Shown: positions 1-8,596, counted from the first letter of the stretch. The stretch is DNA of 64,000 bases from Pseudomonas fluorescens (GCF_040448305.1 NZ_CP148752.1:3906001-3970000); one strand, 5' to 3'. Notes: a model not told the origin generated them from the letters alone. Program-made: numbers and translations.

Positions 1-749
1 TGACCACCTTCCTCGAAATAGTTGCGATAATCGCCGGAGGTGGAAACGCTGTAGCCATCCAGTGCAATGGCGCGCTCCACTTGCTGCTCGCTTGCGCCGC
101 TCGGCACCTCCAGGGCGATGCGCCAGGGCGAGCCATCCGGCTTGCGACCGACCGCCTTGAGTTCGCCGGTGATCTCGACCAGATAGGCCTGGATACCCAG
201 GGCCGAAAGCCTATCGCCGACCCGATCCACCGCATAGCCGGCGACCATGCTGTCGAAATCCAGTTGCGCCGCCACATCCTTGCACAGCTTTTCGCCATCC
301 AGGCGCAAGTGCTGATGCCCTACCCGTGCCCGCTCCCGTGCCAGCGCGCCAGCATCCGGCAAGTGCTCCCCCCGTGACTGCGGACCGAAGCCCCAGAGGT
401 TCATCAATGGCTGCACCGTCAGGTCGAAAGCCCCGCCACTCTCGCGGAACAGAAACTCACCGTACGCCAGCAAGCGATGCATATCTTCCGGCAACGCCTG
501 ACAGGCGCCGGCCGGCAGATCGTTGAAGCGGGAAACCACGGAGTCGCCGCGCCAGTTGGAAAACTGCTGGTCGAGCGCCCCGAGTATCGTCTCGACTTCG
601 GCCTTTACTCGCTGCGAGTCGGGCGTCTGCGCGGCGGGTACGTACTGGATCGAAAAAGTGCTCCCCATGGTCGGTCCGGAAACGCGCTCGATCCGTTCGC
701 CACAGCCATACAGCAACGTCAACAGCATCACCAGCAGGCTTACGCGCAT
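1..749 (-). CDS. apbE: FAD:protein FMN transferase (ApbE), 5' part; runs off the left edge
   Basis: ApbE enzymes attach FMN through a phosphoester bond to a threonine of periplasmic or membrane target proteins, such as Rnf/Nqr subunits. The frame is open from ATG at 749 (complement) to base 1, so the C-terminus lies outside the window. The N-terminus is a lipoprotein signal (MRVSLLVMLLTLLYGCGE, lipobox LYGC), followed by the family hallmark TMGSTF near residue 27 and by LMNLWGFGP and DFDSMVAGYAVDRV segments typical of the family. A plausible Shine-Dalgarno, AGAGG, lies about 9 bases before the ATG. It is divergent from rnfC-rnfD, and the encoded RnfD carries a flavinylation-type threonine, so it is probably the cognate target. 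Confidence 0.9.
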   Translation of the reverse strand, partial: MRVSLLVMLLTLLYGCGERIERVSGPTMGSTFSIQYVPAAQTPDSQRVKAEVETILGALDQQFSNWRGDSVVSRFNDLPAGACQALPEDMHRLLAYGEFLFRESGGAFDLTVQPLMNLWGFGPQSRGEHLPDAGALARERARVGHQHLRLDGEKLCKDVAAQLDFDSMVAGYAVDRVGDRLSALGIQAYLVEITGELKAVGRKPDGSPWRIALEVPSGASEQQVERAIALDGYSVSTSGDYRNYFEEGG

Positions 750-1109
750 CAATCACCACCTCTCTGATCCCGGCTGCCCCTTCGCGGCGCGCTTTTTTAC
801 CCAAACTGCGGGCACCACTGCTTACAAGAGATTAAAGCTGCATTGCCGGAAATAGCGCCCGGCACGCCCCGCACGTTGGCGCTACCCGCCCCGATCACTG
901 CCTGACCGCTCCCACGCGCCCGCACGGGATGACCAACCGTCCATCAGCAAGCCTGATCAAAAAATGAACAAAGCCTCCATTCGGCACTCTGAGTTCCGCG
1001 GGTGATCAATTGTCCCCCTCCCTTTCCGCTCCACGTCCCGGAAGCAAAAAAACCATTATGTGCATTAGTGCACAGGGGTGTTTTTTGCCAAAAAATTGGA
1101 GGACAGAAA
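750..1109. promoter_or_regulatory. Divergent apbE / rnfC promoter region with a short inverted repeat
   Basis: This 360-bp gap separates the two divergent starts. I see no gene in it. The most notable element is the inverted repeat TGTGCA-TTAG-TGCACA at 1059-1074, 36 bases before the rnfC ATG; it could be an operator or a weak hairpin. The rnfC Shine-Dalgarno GGAGGA lies at 1098-1103. Confidence 0.5.
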
Positions 1110-2510
1110 ATGTCTAGCCATTCGTTGCAAAGCGTCGAACGCATGCAGAGCCGCGTCCGCGCCCAGCGTCAGCCGCAACAGAAACCCTTCTGGCGCAGCC
1201 TGCTGGCCATCGCCTCACCCTCACAGCGGAGTTGGCACGGAGGGGTCGAGCTCAGGGGCTACAAAGAATTATCCAACGCCACGCCGGTTGCCCCGGTCGC
1301 GGTCGAAAACATACAGCTGGCGATTCCGCTCGAGCGGGGTCGCCGGTCTGTCCAGCCTTGCGTGCAGCCGGGACAGCATGTGCGCAAGGGCGAGGTGATC
1401 GGTATTGGCGATGACAACACCCCTTGGGTGCATGCCAGCACCTCCGGCATCGTGGAACGGATTGATCTCGCCTTCGCGGCCGACTCGGCCGAGCCGGTCA
1501 TGGCCGTCATTCTGAACGCAGATGGTCTGGATGAGTGGATCGAACGCCCAGTGCTGGGGCTACCGCAAACGTCCGAGGCGCTGGTCGAACGAGCATTGCA
1601 GATGGGCATAGTCGGCCTTGGTGGGGCGGGTTTCCCGACGGCCCTCAAGCTGGCCGGCGCCCAGCAGCCGGATCTTCTGCTGATCAACGGTGCCGAATGC
1701 GAGCCCTTCCTTACCTGCGATGACCGTCTCATGCGCGAACGTGCCGAGGCGCTGATCGAGGCCGCCGACTATGTCGCCGCGCTGATGGGAATAACGCTGA
1801 CCCGATTTGGTATCGAAACCAACAAACCTGAGGCGATGGCCGCGTTACGCGCCGCCACTCGCCGGGCGCGCACCCGGGTCGAAATATGTCCGCTACCGGC
1901 GCGTTACCCGGCAGGGGGGCAGCCGTTGATGATCAAGAGCCTTAGTGGCCGCAACCTGGCGCCAGGGACCCTGCCCGCCGATATCGGCGTACTGGCGCTG
2001 AATGTCGCGACGCTCTACGCACTGGGCCGGGCCATCTTCCACGGCGAACCACTGGTAAGACGCGTGCTGACGCTGACCGGGAACTGCGAGCGCCCCGGGA
2101 ATGTCCTGGTGCCAGTGGGTTACCCGGTCAGCGCACTGCGCGCAGTTGCTGGCGCGGCCCCCGAAGGCCAGTTGACCCAGGTCGGCGGGCCGATGATGGG
2201 ACAGCCGTTACCGGACCCCACTGCCGTCATCAGCAAGACCAGTAGTTGCCTGATATTCGGCGCCGAGCGCTACTTGCCGGCACCTCAGCCCGCAGGCAGT
2301 TGCATTCGCTGTACGCGCTGTGTGGATGTCTGCCCGATGTTGCTCAGACCGCTGGATCTCTACGCTGCTGCCGAACGTCTTGACAAGGCCAGCCTGCAGG
2401 ACCTGCGATTGGATGCCTGTATCGAATGCGGCAGCTGCAGCAGCACCTGCCCAAGCAATCTGCCGCTGCGCGAACGTTTCCGCCAGAGCAAGACGGAGCT
2501 ACGTGCATGA
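1110..2510 (+). CDS. rnfC: RnfC-like electron transport subunit (NADH/FMN-binding, two 4Fe-4S motifs)
   Basis: This peripheral Rnf subunit receives electrons from NADH or ferredoxin and passes them to the membrane part. The ATG at 1110 is preceded by GGAGGA; an upstream in-frame ATG at 1002 has no such site. The 466 residues show an N-terminal barrel-sandwich region, the dinucleotide/FMN-binding stretch GLGGAGFPT, the motif NGAECEPFLT, and two C-terminal ferredoxin-type cysteine sets, CIRCTRCVDVCP and CIECGSCSSTCP. Its stop overlaps the rnfD start (ATGA), indicating translational coupling. The other Rnf subunits (A, B, G, E) are not in this window, though they could lie to its left. The protein may therefore be a true RnfC or the electron-input half of a reduced, specialised complex. 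Confidence 0.85.
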   Translation: MSSHSLQSVERMQSRVRAQRQPQQKPFWRSLLAIASPSQRSWHGGVELRGYKELSNATPVAPVAVENIQLAIPLERGRRSVQPCVQPGQHVRKGEVIGIGDDNTPWVHASTSGIVERIDLAFAADSAEPVMAVILNADGLDEWIERPVLGLPQTSEALVERALQMGIVGLGGAGFPTALKLAGAQQPDLLLINGAECEPFLTCDDRLMRERAEALIEAADYVAALMGITLTRFGIETNKPEAMAALRAATRRARTRVEICPLPARYPAGGQPLMIKSLSGRNLAPGTLPADIGVLALNVATLYALGRAIFHGEPLVRRVLTLTGNCERPGNVLVPVGYPVSALRAVAGAAPEGQLTQVGGPMMGQPLPDPTAVISKTSSCLIFGAERYLPAPQPAGSCIRCTRCVDVCPMLLRPLDLYAAAERLDKASLQDLRLDACIECGSCSSTCPSNLPLRERFRQSKTELRA

Positions 2511-3454
2511 GCCTGATACTCCGTCCTACCGCGCACCGACAACTGCGCACAATGATGCTGCTGGTCAGCCTGTGTCTCCTGCCGGGTACCGCCCTGTACG
2601 CCTGGCAATTTGGCATAGTGGTCTGGTTGCAGACCTTCTGGTGCGTGCTGCTCGCCCTGGGCTTCGAAGCCGGCCTGCTGCGCCTGCGCGGACGTAATGT
2701 CCGCGAGGGCTTGAGCGACCTGAGCTGGCTGGTGCTAGGCCTGATACTGGCTCGGGCATTGCCGCTGCTGGTGCCGCTGTGGATGATCGCCCTGGCCAGT
2801 TTTGCCGCGCTCGCACTGTGTAAACACGGCAGTGGAGGCCTGGGTCGCAACCGCCTCAACCCCGCCATGGTTGGCTTGGGGATCATCGCTATCTGCTTCT
2901 ACCAGCAACTGTACCCTGCGCCTTCGAACTATGCCCCCTGGACTCTCACCCTGGACGCCAAGGCGGTTCTTCTACAACAGTTGCAGCTGGCGCCACGCCT
3001 TAACCTCGATGCGTTCGCCGGCGCCACTCAGTTGGCCAAGAACCAGTTCACACTGATCACCCCCAATCTGTCGGGGTACGGCTACATTGCCGGCGGTTTG
3101 CTACTGGCAGTCCTGCGGGTGATCCGAATCGAGATTCCGCTGGCGATGCTCGCGAGCACAGTATTGCTGTGTATGGCAGCCGGCCATAGCCTACAGGAAA
3201 GCCTGTACAGCCTCAGTCTCGGTGGCTATCTCTTCACCGCCTTCTTCATCGCCACCGATCCGGTCACCAGTCCCGATACACGCGCCGGTCGCATCCTGTT
3301 CGGCGCGGCCATTGGCGCGCTGACTGAATTGATTCGCGAATTCGGGCTTTATGCCGATGGTCTCTGCTTCGCCGTGCTAGCCGCCAATCTGCTGGTGCCG
3401 CAGATCGACCGGTTGGTGCTGCGCATACAGCGCCCCGTACATACGAACACCTGA
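2507..3454 (+). CDS. rnfD: RnfD-like membrane flavoprotein subunit
   Basis: RnfD/NqrB proteins are integral membrane subunits carrying covalently bound FMN. The start at 2507 overlaps the rnfC stop by four bases, and the product has 315 residues. Several hydrophobic helices are visible (residues 15-58, 72-108, 118-142 and at least four after 185). The segment DAFAGATQL, with Thr at about position 174, matches the S/G-G-A-T flavinylation motif of RnfD, consistent with the divergent apbE. The motif GRNRLNPAMVGL and the closing FIATDPVTSP are also typical of the family. No rnfG follows: the next 270 bp hold only intergenic or repeat-like DNA before msrA. The protein is slightly shorter than the ~350 residues usual for RnfD. 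Confidence 0.85.
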   Translation: MSLILRPTAHRQLRTMMLLVSLCLLPGTALYAWQFGIVVWLQTFWCVLLALGFEAGLLRLRGRNVREGLSDLSWLVLGLILARALPLLVPLWMIALASFAALALCKHGSGGLGRNRLNPAMVGLGIIAICFYQQLYPAPSNYAPWTLTLDAKAVLLQQLQLAPRLNLDAFAGATQLAKNQFTLITPNLSGYGYIAGGLLLAVLRVIRIEIPLAMLASTVLLCMAAGHSLQESLYSLSLGGYLFTAFFIATDPVTSPDTRAGRILFGAAIGALTELIREFGLYADGLCFAVLAANLLVPQIDRLVLRIQRPVHTNT

Positions 3455-3605
3455 CACTGAGAGCGTACGCAGCGAGTAGCCAGCGCCTCTTTTGCGTCAG
3501 AGCCTCACCCTCAATGAAGTGGCCAGGCAGCTAAATAGCTGCCCTCGGAAAACACTAGACCAGGAAACACCCGCTGAGCGATTTAGCCAGACTGTTGCAT
3601 CGACC

Positions 3606-3621
3606 GGTTGAATCCACAGCC
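3606..3621. repeat. 16-bp sequence identical to one at 16060-16075
   Basis: GGTTGAATCCACAGCC occurs here and again upstream of the GGDEF/EAL gene's 3' end, in each case followed by AAA-rich or GAAAGCGGAC-like DNA. Both copies look like degraded pieces of the dispersed repeat family seen elsewhere in the window. The surrounding gap (3455-3724) otherwise shows nothing I can name. Confidence 0.5.
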
Positions 3622-3724
3622 AAAAAGCGATCATTCCAGTTCTGTTTGCGCGAATCCTTGGAATTGGCCAACACGCCCTCATAACAATGGCTATACCCAA
3701 CATCCCCGTGAGGAAGGACAGACC

Positions 3725-4231
3725 ATGACCAGACAAACCGAAACTGCCATTCTCGCCGGCGGCTGCTTCTGGGGCATGCAGGATCTGCTGCGGCGCTATC
3801 CCGGTGTGCTGCGCACTCGGGTCGGGTACACCGGCGGCGATGTGCCGAATGCCACCTACCGCAACCATGGCAACCACGCCGAAGCCATCGAGATCGTCTT
3901 CGACCCTGCCGTGATCGGCTACCGGCAGATCCTTGAGTTCTTCTTCCAGATACACGACCCCAGCACGCCAAACCGTCAGGGTAATGACCTGGGCCCCAGC
4001 TATCGTTCGGCGATCTACTACCTCAGCGAACAGCAACGCGACATCGCCGAGGACACCGCTGCCGATGTCGATGCTTCACACCTGTGGCCAGGCCGAGTAG
4101 TCACCGAAATCGAACCGGCAGGGCCCTTTTGGGAAGCGGAACCGGAGCACCAGGATTACCTCGAACGTATACCGAATGGCTACACATGCCACTTCATCCG
4201 CCCGAACTGGAAGCTCCCCAAGCGCGCCTGA
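3725..4231 (+). CDS. msrA: Peptide-methionine (S)-S-oxide reductase MsrA
   Basis: MsrA reduces the S-epimer of methionine sulfoxide in oxidised proteins, normally using thioredoxin. The ATG at 3725 follows the site GAGGAAGGA, giving 168 residues, normal for a short-form MsrA. The catalytic motif is GGCFWG (residues 12-17), followed by MQDLLRRYPGV, which marks the subclass with GMQ instead of the more common GVE. RVGYTGGD, YRNHGNHAEAIEIVFDP, the IHDPSTPNRQGND stretch and the ending PNGYTCHF are all family signatures. A second cysteine (YTCHF) near the C-terminus could act as resolving residue. It appears monocistronic. A half-copy of the dispersed repeat starts 25 bp after its stop. Confidence 0.95.
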   Translation: MTRQTETAILAGGCFWGMQDLLRRYPGVLRTRVGYTGGDVPNATYRNHGNHAEAIEIVFDPAVIGYRQILEFFFQIHDPSTPNRQGNDLGPSYRSAIYYLSEQQRDIAEDTAADVDASHLWPGRVVTEIEPAGPFWEAEPEHQDYLERIPNGYTCHFIRPNWKLPKRA

Positions 4232-4255
4232 GAGTCGCGCTTGTGAGGCGCAGAG

Positions 4256-4300
4256 GTGACCGCTTCTGGCCGATTTTTGCCTGTCGCCACCGTCAGCTTC
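4256..4300 (-). repeat. Dispersed hairpin repeat, left arm abutting the recombinase unit
   Basis: The stretch matches the complement of the window's repeat consensus: an ACCGCTTCTGGCCGATTT block, then TGCCTGTCGCCACC. It ends exactly where the 15-bp inverted repeat of the recombinase unit begins. A shorter, opposing piece (CGACCCAATGCAGCCCTTCG, 5031-5050) lies at the other end of the unit. Confidence 0.7.
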
Positions 4301-4371
4301 GGGTCGGATAGCGACCACCAGCCATTGTGACTGATCCACCCTTGTCCTCCCCTCAACGTGGAGAACGAGCC

Positions 4372-4992
4372 ATGAACACTATTGCTAGATACAGCCATCA
4401 GCCTTGGAACAAGGGAAAGCTTGTCGGGCAGAAAGCTCCGCTTCGAGTCAGAGATATCTGGGCCATTCGAGTAAGACTTCAGCTTGCTGAGAAGACGCGT
4501 GATTTGGCGCTCTTCAACTTGGCCATCGATAGCAAGCTGCGTGCCTGTGACTTAACCAAGTTGCGAGTCCGAGACATCGCCCATGGGGAGCATGCGTCGT
4601 CACGGGCCATCGTGATGCAGCAGAAAACTCAGCACCCAGTGCAATTTGAAATCACTGAACAAACCCGAACGGTTCTGGAGGCTTGGATGCATCGGGCGCG
4701 TCTCCGCAGCGAGGACTTCTTGTTCACGAGCCGGTTGCACGCCTCAGACCATCTTTCCACCAGGCAATACGCTCGAATAGTCAAAGCGTGGGTGACAGCC
4801 ATTGGCCTTGATCCAACCATGTACGGTACCCACACGCTACGGAGAACCAAGGCATCGTTGATCTATCGCAGGACGAAGAACCTGAGAGCTGTCCAACTCC
4901 TGCTTGGTCATACGAAGCTTGAAAGCACTGTCAGATACCTGGGAATCGAGGTCGATGATGCCCTGGAAATGGCAGAACAAACGGAGGTCTGA
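4372..4992 (+). CDS. Small tyrosine recombinase / integrase-like protein
   Basis: The ATG at 4372 has GTGGAGAA upstream and gives 206 residues, much shorter than phage integrases because there is almost no N-terminal arm or core-binding domain. The catalytic set is complete: Arg57 in SKLRACDL, His154 and Arg157 in HTLRRT, His180 in LLGH, and the nucleophile Tyr189 in TVRYL. It should therefore be able to cut and rejoin DNA. It is alone between 15-bp inverted repeats. Base composition is lower in G+C than in neighbouring genes. A truncated relative lies at 21391-21559. Its recombination site is unknown; the inverted repeats or the post-stop hairpin are the obvious candidates. Confidence 0.9.
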   Translation: MNTIARYSHQPWNKGKLVGQKAPLRVRDIWAIRVRLQLAEKTRDLALFNLAIDSKLRACDLTKLRVRDIAHGEHASSRAIVMQQKTQHPVQFEITEQTRTVLEAWMHRARLRSEDFLFTSRLHASDHLSTRQYARIVKAWVTAIGLDPTMYGTHTLRRTKASLIYRRTKNLRAVQLLLGHTKLESTVRYLGIEVDDALEMAEQTEV

Positions 4993-5003
4993 TCATCCAT
5001 AGT

Positions 5004-5024
5004 GACGGTCGATGCTAGACCGTC
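5004..5024. repeat. 21-bp hairpin after the recombinase gene, conserved at both copies
   Basis: GACGGTC-GATGCTA-GACCGTC begins 12 bases after the recombinase stop. The decayed copy has GACGGT...ACCGTC of the same 21-bp length at 21570-21590, also about a dozen bases after the stop. It overlaps the right inverted repeat by three bases. It could be a terminator or the recombination core. Confidence 0.65.
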
Positions 5025-5099
5025 GCTATCCGACCCAATGCAGCCCTTCGATTTGTGTTAGCGCCCAGTCAAGACACCTTCCCGATCCAACCTTAGAGT

Positions 5100-5127
5100 G
5101 ATGGTGTCCACATTGATGGACACCATC
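5100..5127 (-). terminator. Perfect 10-bp-stem hairpin downstream of the DUF1254 gene pair
   Basis: GATGGTGTCC-ACATTGAT-GGACACCATC forms a perfect stem 60 bp beyond the 3' end of the minus-strand gene at 5190-6692. There is no T-run, so it would be a weak or Rho-assisted terminator, or simply a palindrome. Confidence 0.4.
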
Positions 5128-5189
5128 GCCATGCTGCCGAGAATGACCTTACAGGCGCACTCGACGTCCTGTGCCCTCATGAAACCGTG

Positions 5190-6692
5190 CTACTTCAACT
5201 TGGCGACATCCTCCGGTTTCCAGGTTTGGTCGAAGAATGCCTGCTTAGGACCGTAGAGTCGGAAGATCGTGAACCAGCCTTTGCCGGGGAGCGTGGCCAG
5301 CCAGTTCTTGCCTTCGCCGGGCGACTTCGGACCGAAGTAAATGTCGAAGCTACCGTCAGCGTTCTGCACCGGCTTATCCATCATGTTGAGCGACGGAAAG
5401 GGCTGGCCATTATCAAGACCGGAGCCGGTGATCGGATCATACACAGCCACCGACCAGAAAATGGCAACGGGAACGTCCTTGGGTACATGTAGCTTGTAGT
5501 CCTTGTCGCCACTCAAAAAGTCGCCATCGGCGTCGCTGTAAGTGACAAGATACTTCGCGCCGACGTCGTTCATGCTCACCGCCATGCCGGGACTGGTGGA
5601 GTAGGCGTAAGTAAAGAAGGAAGTGCGTGCATCGAGGTATTCGAACGAGGGCGATGTGAAGGTCGCATTGCCGGGGAACGCATTGATGTAGTGTCGGTCG
5701 GGGTACCACATCTGATCCTTCACCAGCGGCGAAGGCGTGTAGGCCAAGACGTGGCCGATACGCGTGGCCGTGCGTGCCGCTTTGTCGAGCATTGCACGGG
5801 TATTGGCGTCCGGTACAAACGGCTGACCTTTGACGATGCCCAGCGCTGCCGCCATGCCACGCATTTCCATGTCGGCAGGATTCACGTATTCATGGTCGAT
5901 GAACCGCCAAAGCATATCGTACGCCGTGCCATCCTGTGGGTAGAGCATATTCGCCGGTACGCCCGAGGCATCGGGGAACTCCATAGGCTTGGCTGTTTCC
6001 TGCTTCCCGAGTGGATAGATCCGCGTCTGCTCCATGACCCGCACGGGTTCTTCAAGGTGTTTCGGATCTTTGAAAAAGCCGCGCCAGAAAACGAACACGC
6101 CGTAGGTGCCGGACCGATAAGTGAAATAACCCGATGGAACCTCCCCCGTATAATCCGGCGGCAGTATGAGGTACTTCCCGCCCTTTCCCCTGTCCGGGCC
6201 GGGCAGCCCTACATCGCCGCTCCATCTGCGCCCGTCGATGTCGCCCTCGGAAGGAATCGGGTGTTGTCTGTAGTCATCGATAATGCCTTGCAACCCCGGT
6301 GGCACCTCAATGACCATCGGCCCGTCTTGTTTCAAGTCAAGAAAGCCGAACCCATAAATCACGTCGGAGTTCGGCGTCGTGATCAGCGTCTTGGCGTTGA
6401 GCCTCTGCTTGAAAATCGCCAGTTTGTTGTAGCCACTGCCGAAGACCTTCTGCATGCCTTCCTTCATCCCATACAGGTTGAGGGTAGGCATTGCCCAGAG
6501 GTAGGTCTGCACCGCACGCTGGTAGAACAATTCGTCTAGGAGTTTCGGCGCGTCGTCCTTGGCGATATAGCCCTTTTCGAAAGGCAGATTTGCCAGTTCG
6601 TCGTAGCGCGATGGTTCTTGCGCCATCGCTGAGGTGGCAAGTGTCAGCGCGAGTACTGCGGTCATGAGACTGCGGATGCAGGAAGGCTGCAT
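5190..6692 (-). CDS. Periplasmic DUF1254/DUF1214 protein
   Basis: The product has 500 residues and a Sec signal peptide ending near TSAMAQ (residue ~24). The DUF1254 portion covers roughly residues 45-200 (YLWAMPTLNLYGM, TPNSDVIYGFGFLDL) and the DUF1214 portion roughly 350-490 (VAIFWSVAVYDPITGSGL, YFGPKSPGEGKNWL). The molecular function of these domains is not established to my knowledge. The gene follows another member of the family in the same direction (33-bp gap), so the two are probably co-transcribed. A third paralogue lies at 34244-35674. Sequence divergence between the pair indicates old paralogues, not a recent duplication. Confidence 0.85.
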   Translation of the reverse strand: MQPSCIRSLMTAVLALTLATSAMAQEPSRYDELANLPFEKGYIAKDDAPKLLDELFYQRAVQTYLWAMPTLNLYGMKEGMQKVFGSGYNKLAIFKQRLNAKTLITTPNSDVIYGFGFLDLKQDGPMVIEVPPGLQGIIDDYRQHPIPSEGDIDGRRWSGDVGLPGPDRGKGGKYLILPPDYTGEVPSGYFTYRSGTYGVFVFWRGFFKDPKHLEEPVRVMEQTRIYPLGKQETAKPMEFPDASGVPANMLYPQDGTAYDMLWRFIDHEYVNPADMEMRGMAAALGIVKGQPFVPDANTRAMLDKAARTATRIGHVLAYTPSPLVKDQMWYPDRHYINAFPGNATFTSPSFEYLDARTSFFTYAYSTSPGMAVSMNDVGAKYLVTYSDADGDFLSGDKDYKLHVPKDVPVAIFWSVAVYDPITGSGLDNGQPFPSLNMMDKPVQNADGSFDIYFGPKSPGEGKNWLATLPGKGWFTIFRLYGPKQAFFDQTWKPEDVAKLK

Positions 6693-6724
6693 GGTTGTGC
6701 CCTCTTGGTAGTTGGTGGGTTAGC

Positions 6725-8197
6725 TCATTTCACCTTCTCAACGATGGGGGGCATCCACGTGCCATCCAGAACAGCTTTGTCCGGCCAGTAGGCACGGATA
6801 TACAGCGAGAAAGTCCCTTCGGGTGCGGGTAGCCAGTTGTTTTCCTTGTCGTGACCAGGGGATTTTGCGCCGGCATACAACGTCAGGGAGCCGTCTGCAT
6901 TGAGCGTTAGGTTCTTGTTCTTGGTACCCAGCGAATAGCGTTTGAGCGGATTGTCGTGATAGAAATGCTCCGCGTTATACAAGGTCAGCGACCAGAATCC
7001 TTTCACCTGTGGCGTCTGGCCCTTGGGAAATGTGATGGTGTAGCTGTTTTGCCCATTGAGTTGCTGACCCTGGTGGTCGTTGTCTGTGTAGATGTACTTC
7101 GTCTCCTCCGGGCGGTTCTCGTAAATGTTTGACTTGGCGATGGCGGTGCGGTTGAGGTAGTCAGTGCCCCATTTCGCATTGTTCACCGGTGAATTCCAGC
7201 CGTTACCGGCCGCGCGGCCGTTGTGGCTCCATTGAAGAAATGCCGGCAGCATTTCCTTGTCCATAGCAATTGCGGTGTCCCTGAGCGTCTGCATGATCGC
7301 CGGGTCTTTCTCGGCGGCGTCCAGTACGCTGGTGATCCATGCGTAGAGAGACTCCTCGCCAGGCATTGGTGGAACTTGTTCCATCACCGACGGCAATTCG
7401 TTGAAGTAGGTTTCCGGGTTCACCCACTTGGTTTCGCCTGTCCCGGTGGACTTCGGTGCAGGGTAGTGCGGAAGTTTGGACCAGTCCGTGGTCTTCATCT
7501 TCCCGTCGAACTTCGATAGCGGGTAGAAGTTGATCTGGCTCAGCATCGGCTGGATGGCTTTGCGATCTTCCGCCGTGTCGTCCATGAAGATGCGCGGGAT
7601 GGTGAATACCAGTGCCGTGGATGATCGCACTACAGCAGTGATGCCCGCCGGTGTCTCTCCCTTCCAGTCCGGGCCGACAACCATGTAGAAGCCAGGTTTT
7701 GTGCCGTAGGCCTGGCCGATCTCGGAAAACTCGTCGGTGCGGGCGTCATACAACGCATAGACCCAGAAGCGCTGACCGAAGTCCGGTACCTGGAAGACAA
7801 ACGGCTCCTTGTCCAATGGCAGGAAGCCGGGCCCATACACGACGTCCTGGTTCGAACAAGCAATGACGCGCTGGTTCGCGGTAACGTAGTCAGTCAGCAT
7901 GGCGATCCCACCGTAGGCGATCGGCACAACACCACCGACCAGACCAGGCTCGGGAACCTTTGAGAAGGCTGCGGCGCGATTGGCGTTGGCGACCAGCGGC
8001 CAGCCCCAGAAGTAAGCCATTTGACCAACCATCTGGACGTATTCCTTAGTCAACGTATTGCCCGAAACAGGGCCGGGAACTACGGCAGCGGTTGTGGGGA
8101 TGGGGGACTGCTGGGCTTGCGAGTTTTCCGAAAGCATTGCGAGGGCGACGCCGATGACGCATGCGTTGATGGTGAATTGCTTAATGCCAATTTTCAT
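6725..8197 (-). CDS. Periplasmic DUF1254/DUF1214 protein, first gene of the pair
   Basis: The product has 490 residues with a signal peptide MKIGIKQFTINACVIGVALA ending around SQAQ. DUF1254 features include YFWGWPLVANANR and CSNQDVVYGPGFLPLD; the C-terminal DUF1214 region has VKGFWSLTLYNAEHFYHDN and LYAGAKSPGHDKENNWL. The start ATG follows AGAGGA. It leads a two-gene unit with the paralogue at 5190 and is divergent from a barrel-like outer-membrane protein at 8597, which suggests a shared envelope function. Substrate and activity are unknown. Confidence 0.85.
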   Translation of the reverse strand: MKIGIKQFTINACVIGVALAMLSENSQAQQSPIPTTAAVVPGPVSGNTLTKEYVQMVGQMAYFWGWPLVANANRAAAFSKVPEPGLVGGVVPIAYGGIAMLTDYVTANQRVIACSNQDVVYGPGFLPLDKEPFVFQVPDFGQRFWVYALYDARTDEFSEIGQAYGTKPGFYMVVGPDWKGETPAGITAVVRSSTALVFTIPRIFMDDTAEDRKAIQPMLSQINFYPLSKFDGKMKTTDWSKLPHYPAPKSTGTGETKWVNPETYFNELPSVMEQVPPMPGEESLYAWITSVLDAAEKDPAIMQTLRDTAIAMDKEMLPAFLQWSHNGRAAGNGWNSPVNNAKWGTDYLNRTAIAKSNIYENRPEETKYIYTDNDHQGQQLNGQNSYTITFPKGQTPQVKGFWSLTLYNAEHFYHDNPLKRYSLGTKNKNLTLNADGSLTLYAGAKSPGHDKENNWLPAPEGTFSLYIRAYWPDKAVLDGTWMPPIVEKVK

Positions 8198-8596
8198 GGG
8201 GCATCCTCTGGGAGGATAACGAGGGCTGCAAGCTTCGCTGGCAGCGCTTTGACACTGTTAAATATTGTCCCCATCTAGCTTAGTAGTCTGTTTTCTAACG
8301 TAGCGAATAGACAATATAAGTTTTCTGAAGAAACCATCTTCTGTTTCGGTCTAATAAAGGATAGGGACACCCCATTCAATGGAGAATATATCGCCAGATA
8401 TAGATGAGTGCTGACTGAACGATGGCTCAACTTAATATTGGTTAATACGAATTAATCCGATTGGCCGGAGACAGTGTTTGTACCCCGTCGAACATAGTTC
8501 AGGTACCTGGTCTAATCTCATTGGCAGCAGGTCACCCTCAGCCTTGTAACCGCGACATGACAACCCAAACTCTCAATTGCGAGACAGGAGTTGGAC
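8198..8596. promoter_or_regulatory. A+T-rich divergent promoter region
   Basis: This 400-bp gap between the DUF1254 pair and the barrel protein contains no gene I can see. It is markedly A+T-richer than its surroundings. Matching octamers ATATTGTC (8262-8269) and GACAATAT (8310-8317) form a widely spaced inverted repeat that might bind a regulator. Confidence 0.4.

Larger units (their letters stand above)
4301..5036. mobile_element. Solo tyrosine-recombinase unit bounded by perfect 15-bp inverted repeats
   Basis: GGGTCGGATAGCGAC at 4301-4315 is the exact reverse complement of 5022-5036. Between them is one gene, a 206-residue tyrosine recombinase, and after its stop a 21-bp hairpin. The 736-bp unit is flanked outside by opposing pieces of the dispersed repeat. 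A decayed copy of the same recombinase gene, with the same hairpin at the same distance after the stop, is present at 21391-21590, so this is a repeated, probably mobile family. Movement itself is inferred, not seen. Confidence 0.65.

Noticed and set aside
457..804. Open frame opposite the apbE 5' region
   Set aside because: It is a shadow: the apbE frame on the same strand has a lipoprotein signal, the TMGSTF motif and continuous homology, whereas this frame has a low-complexity Arg/Ala-rich product.
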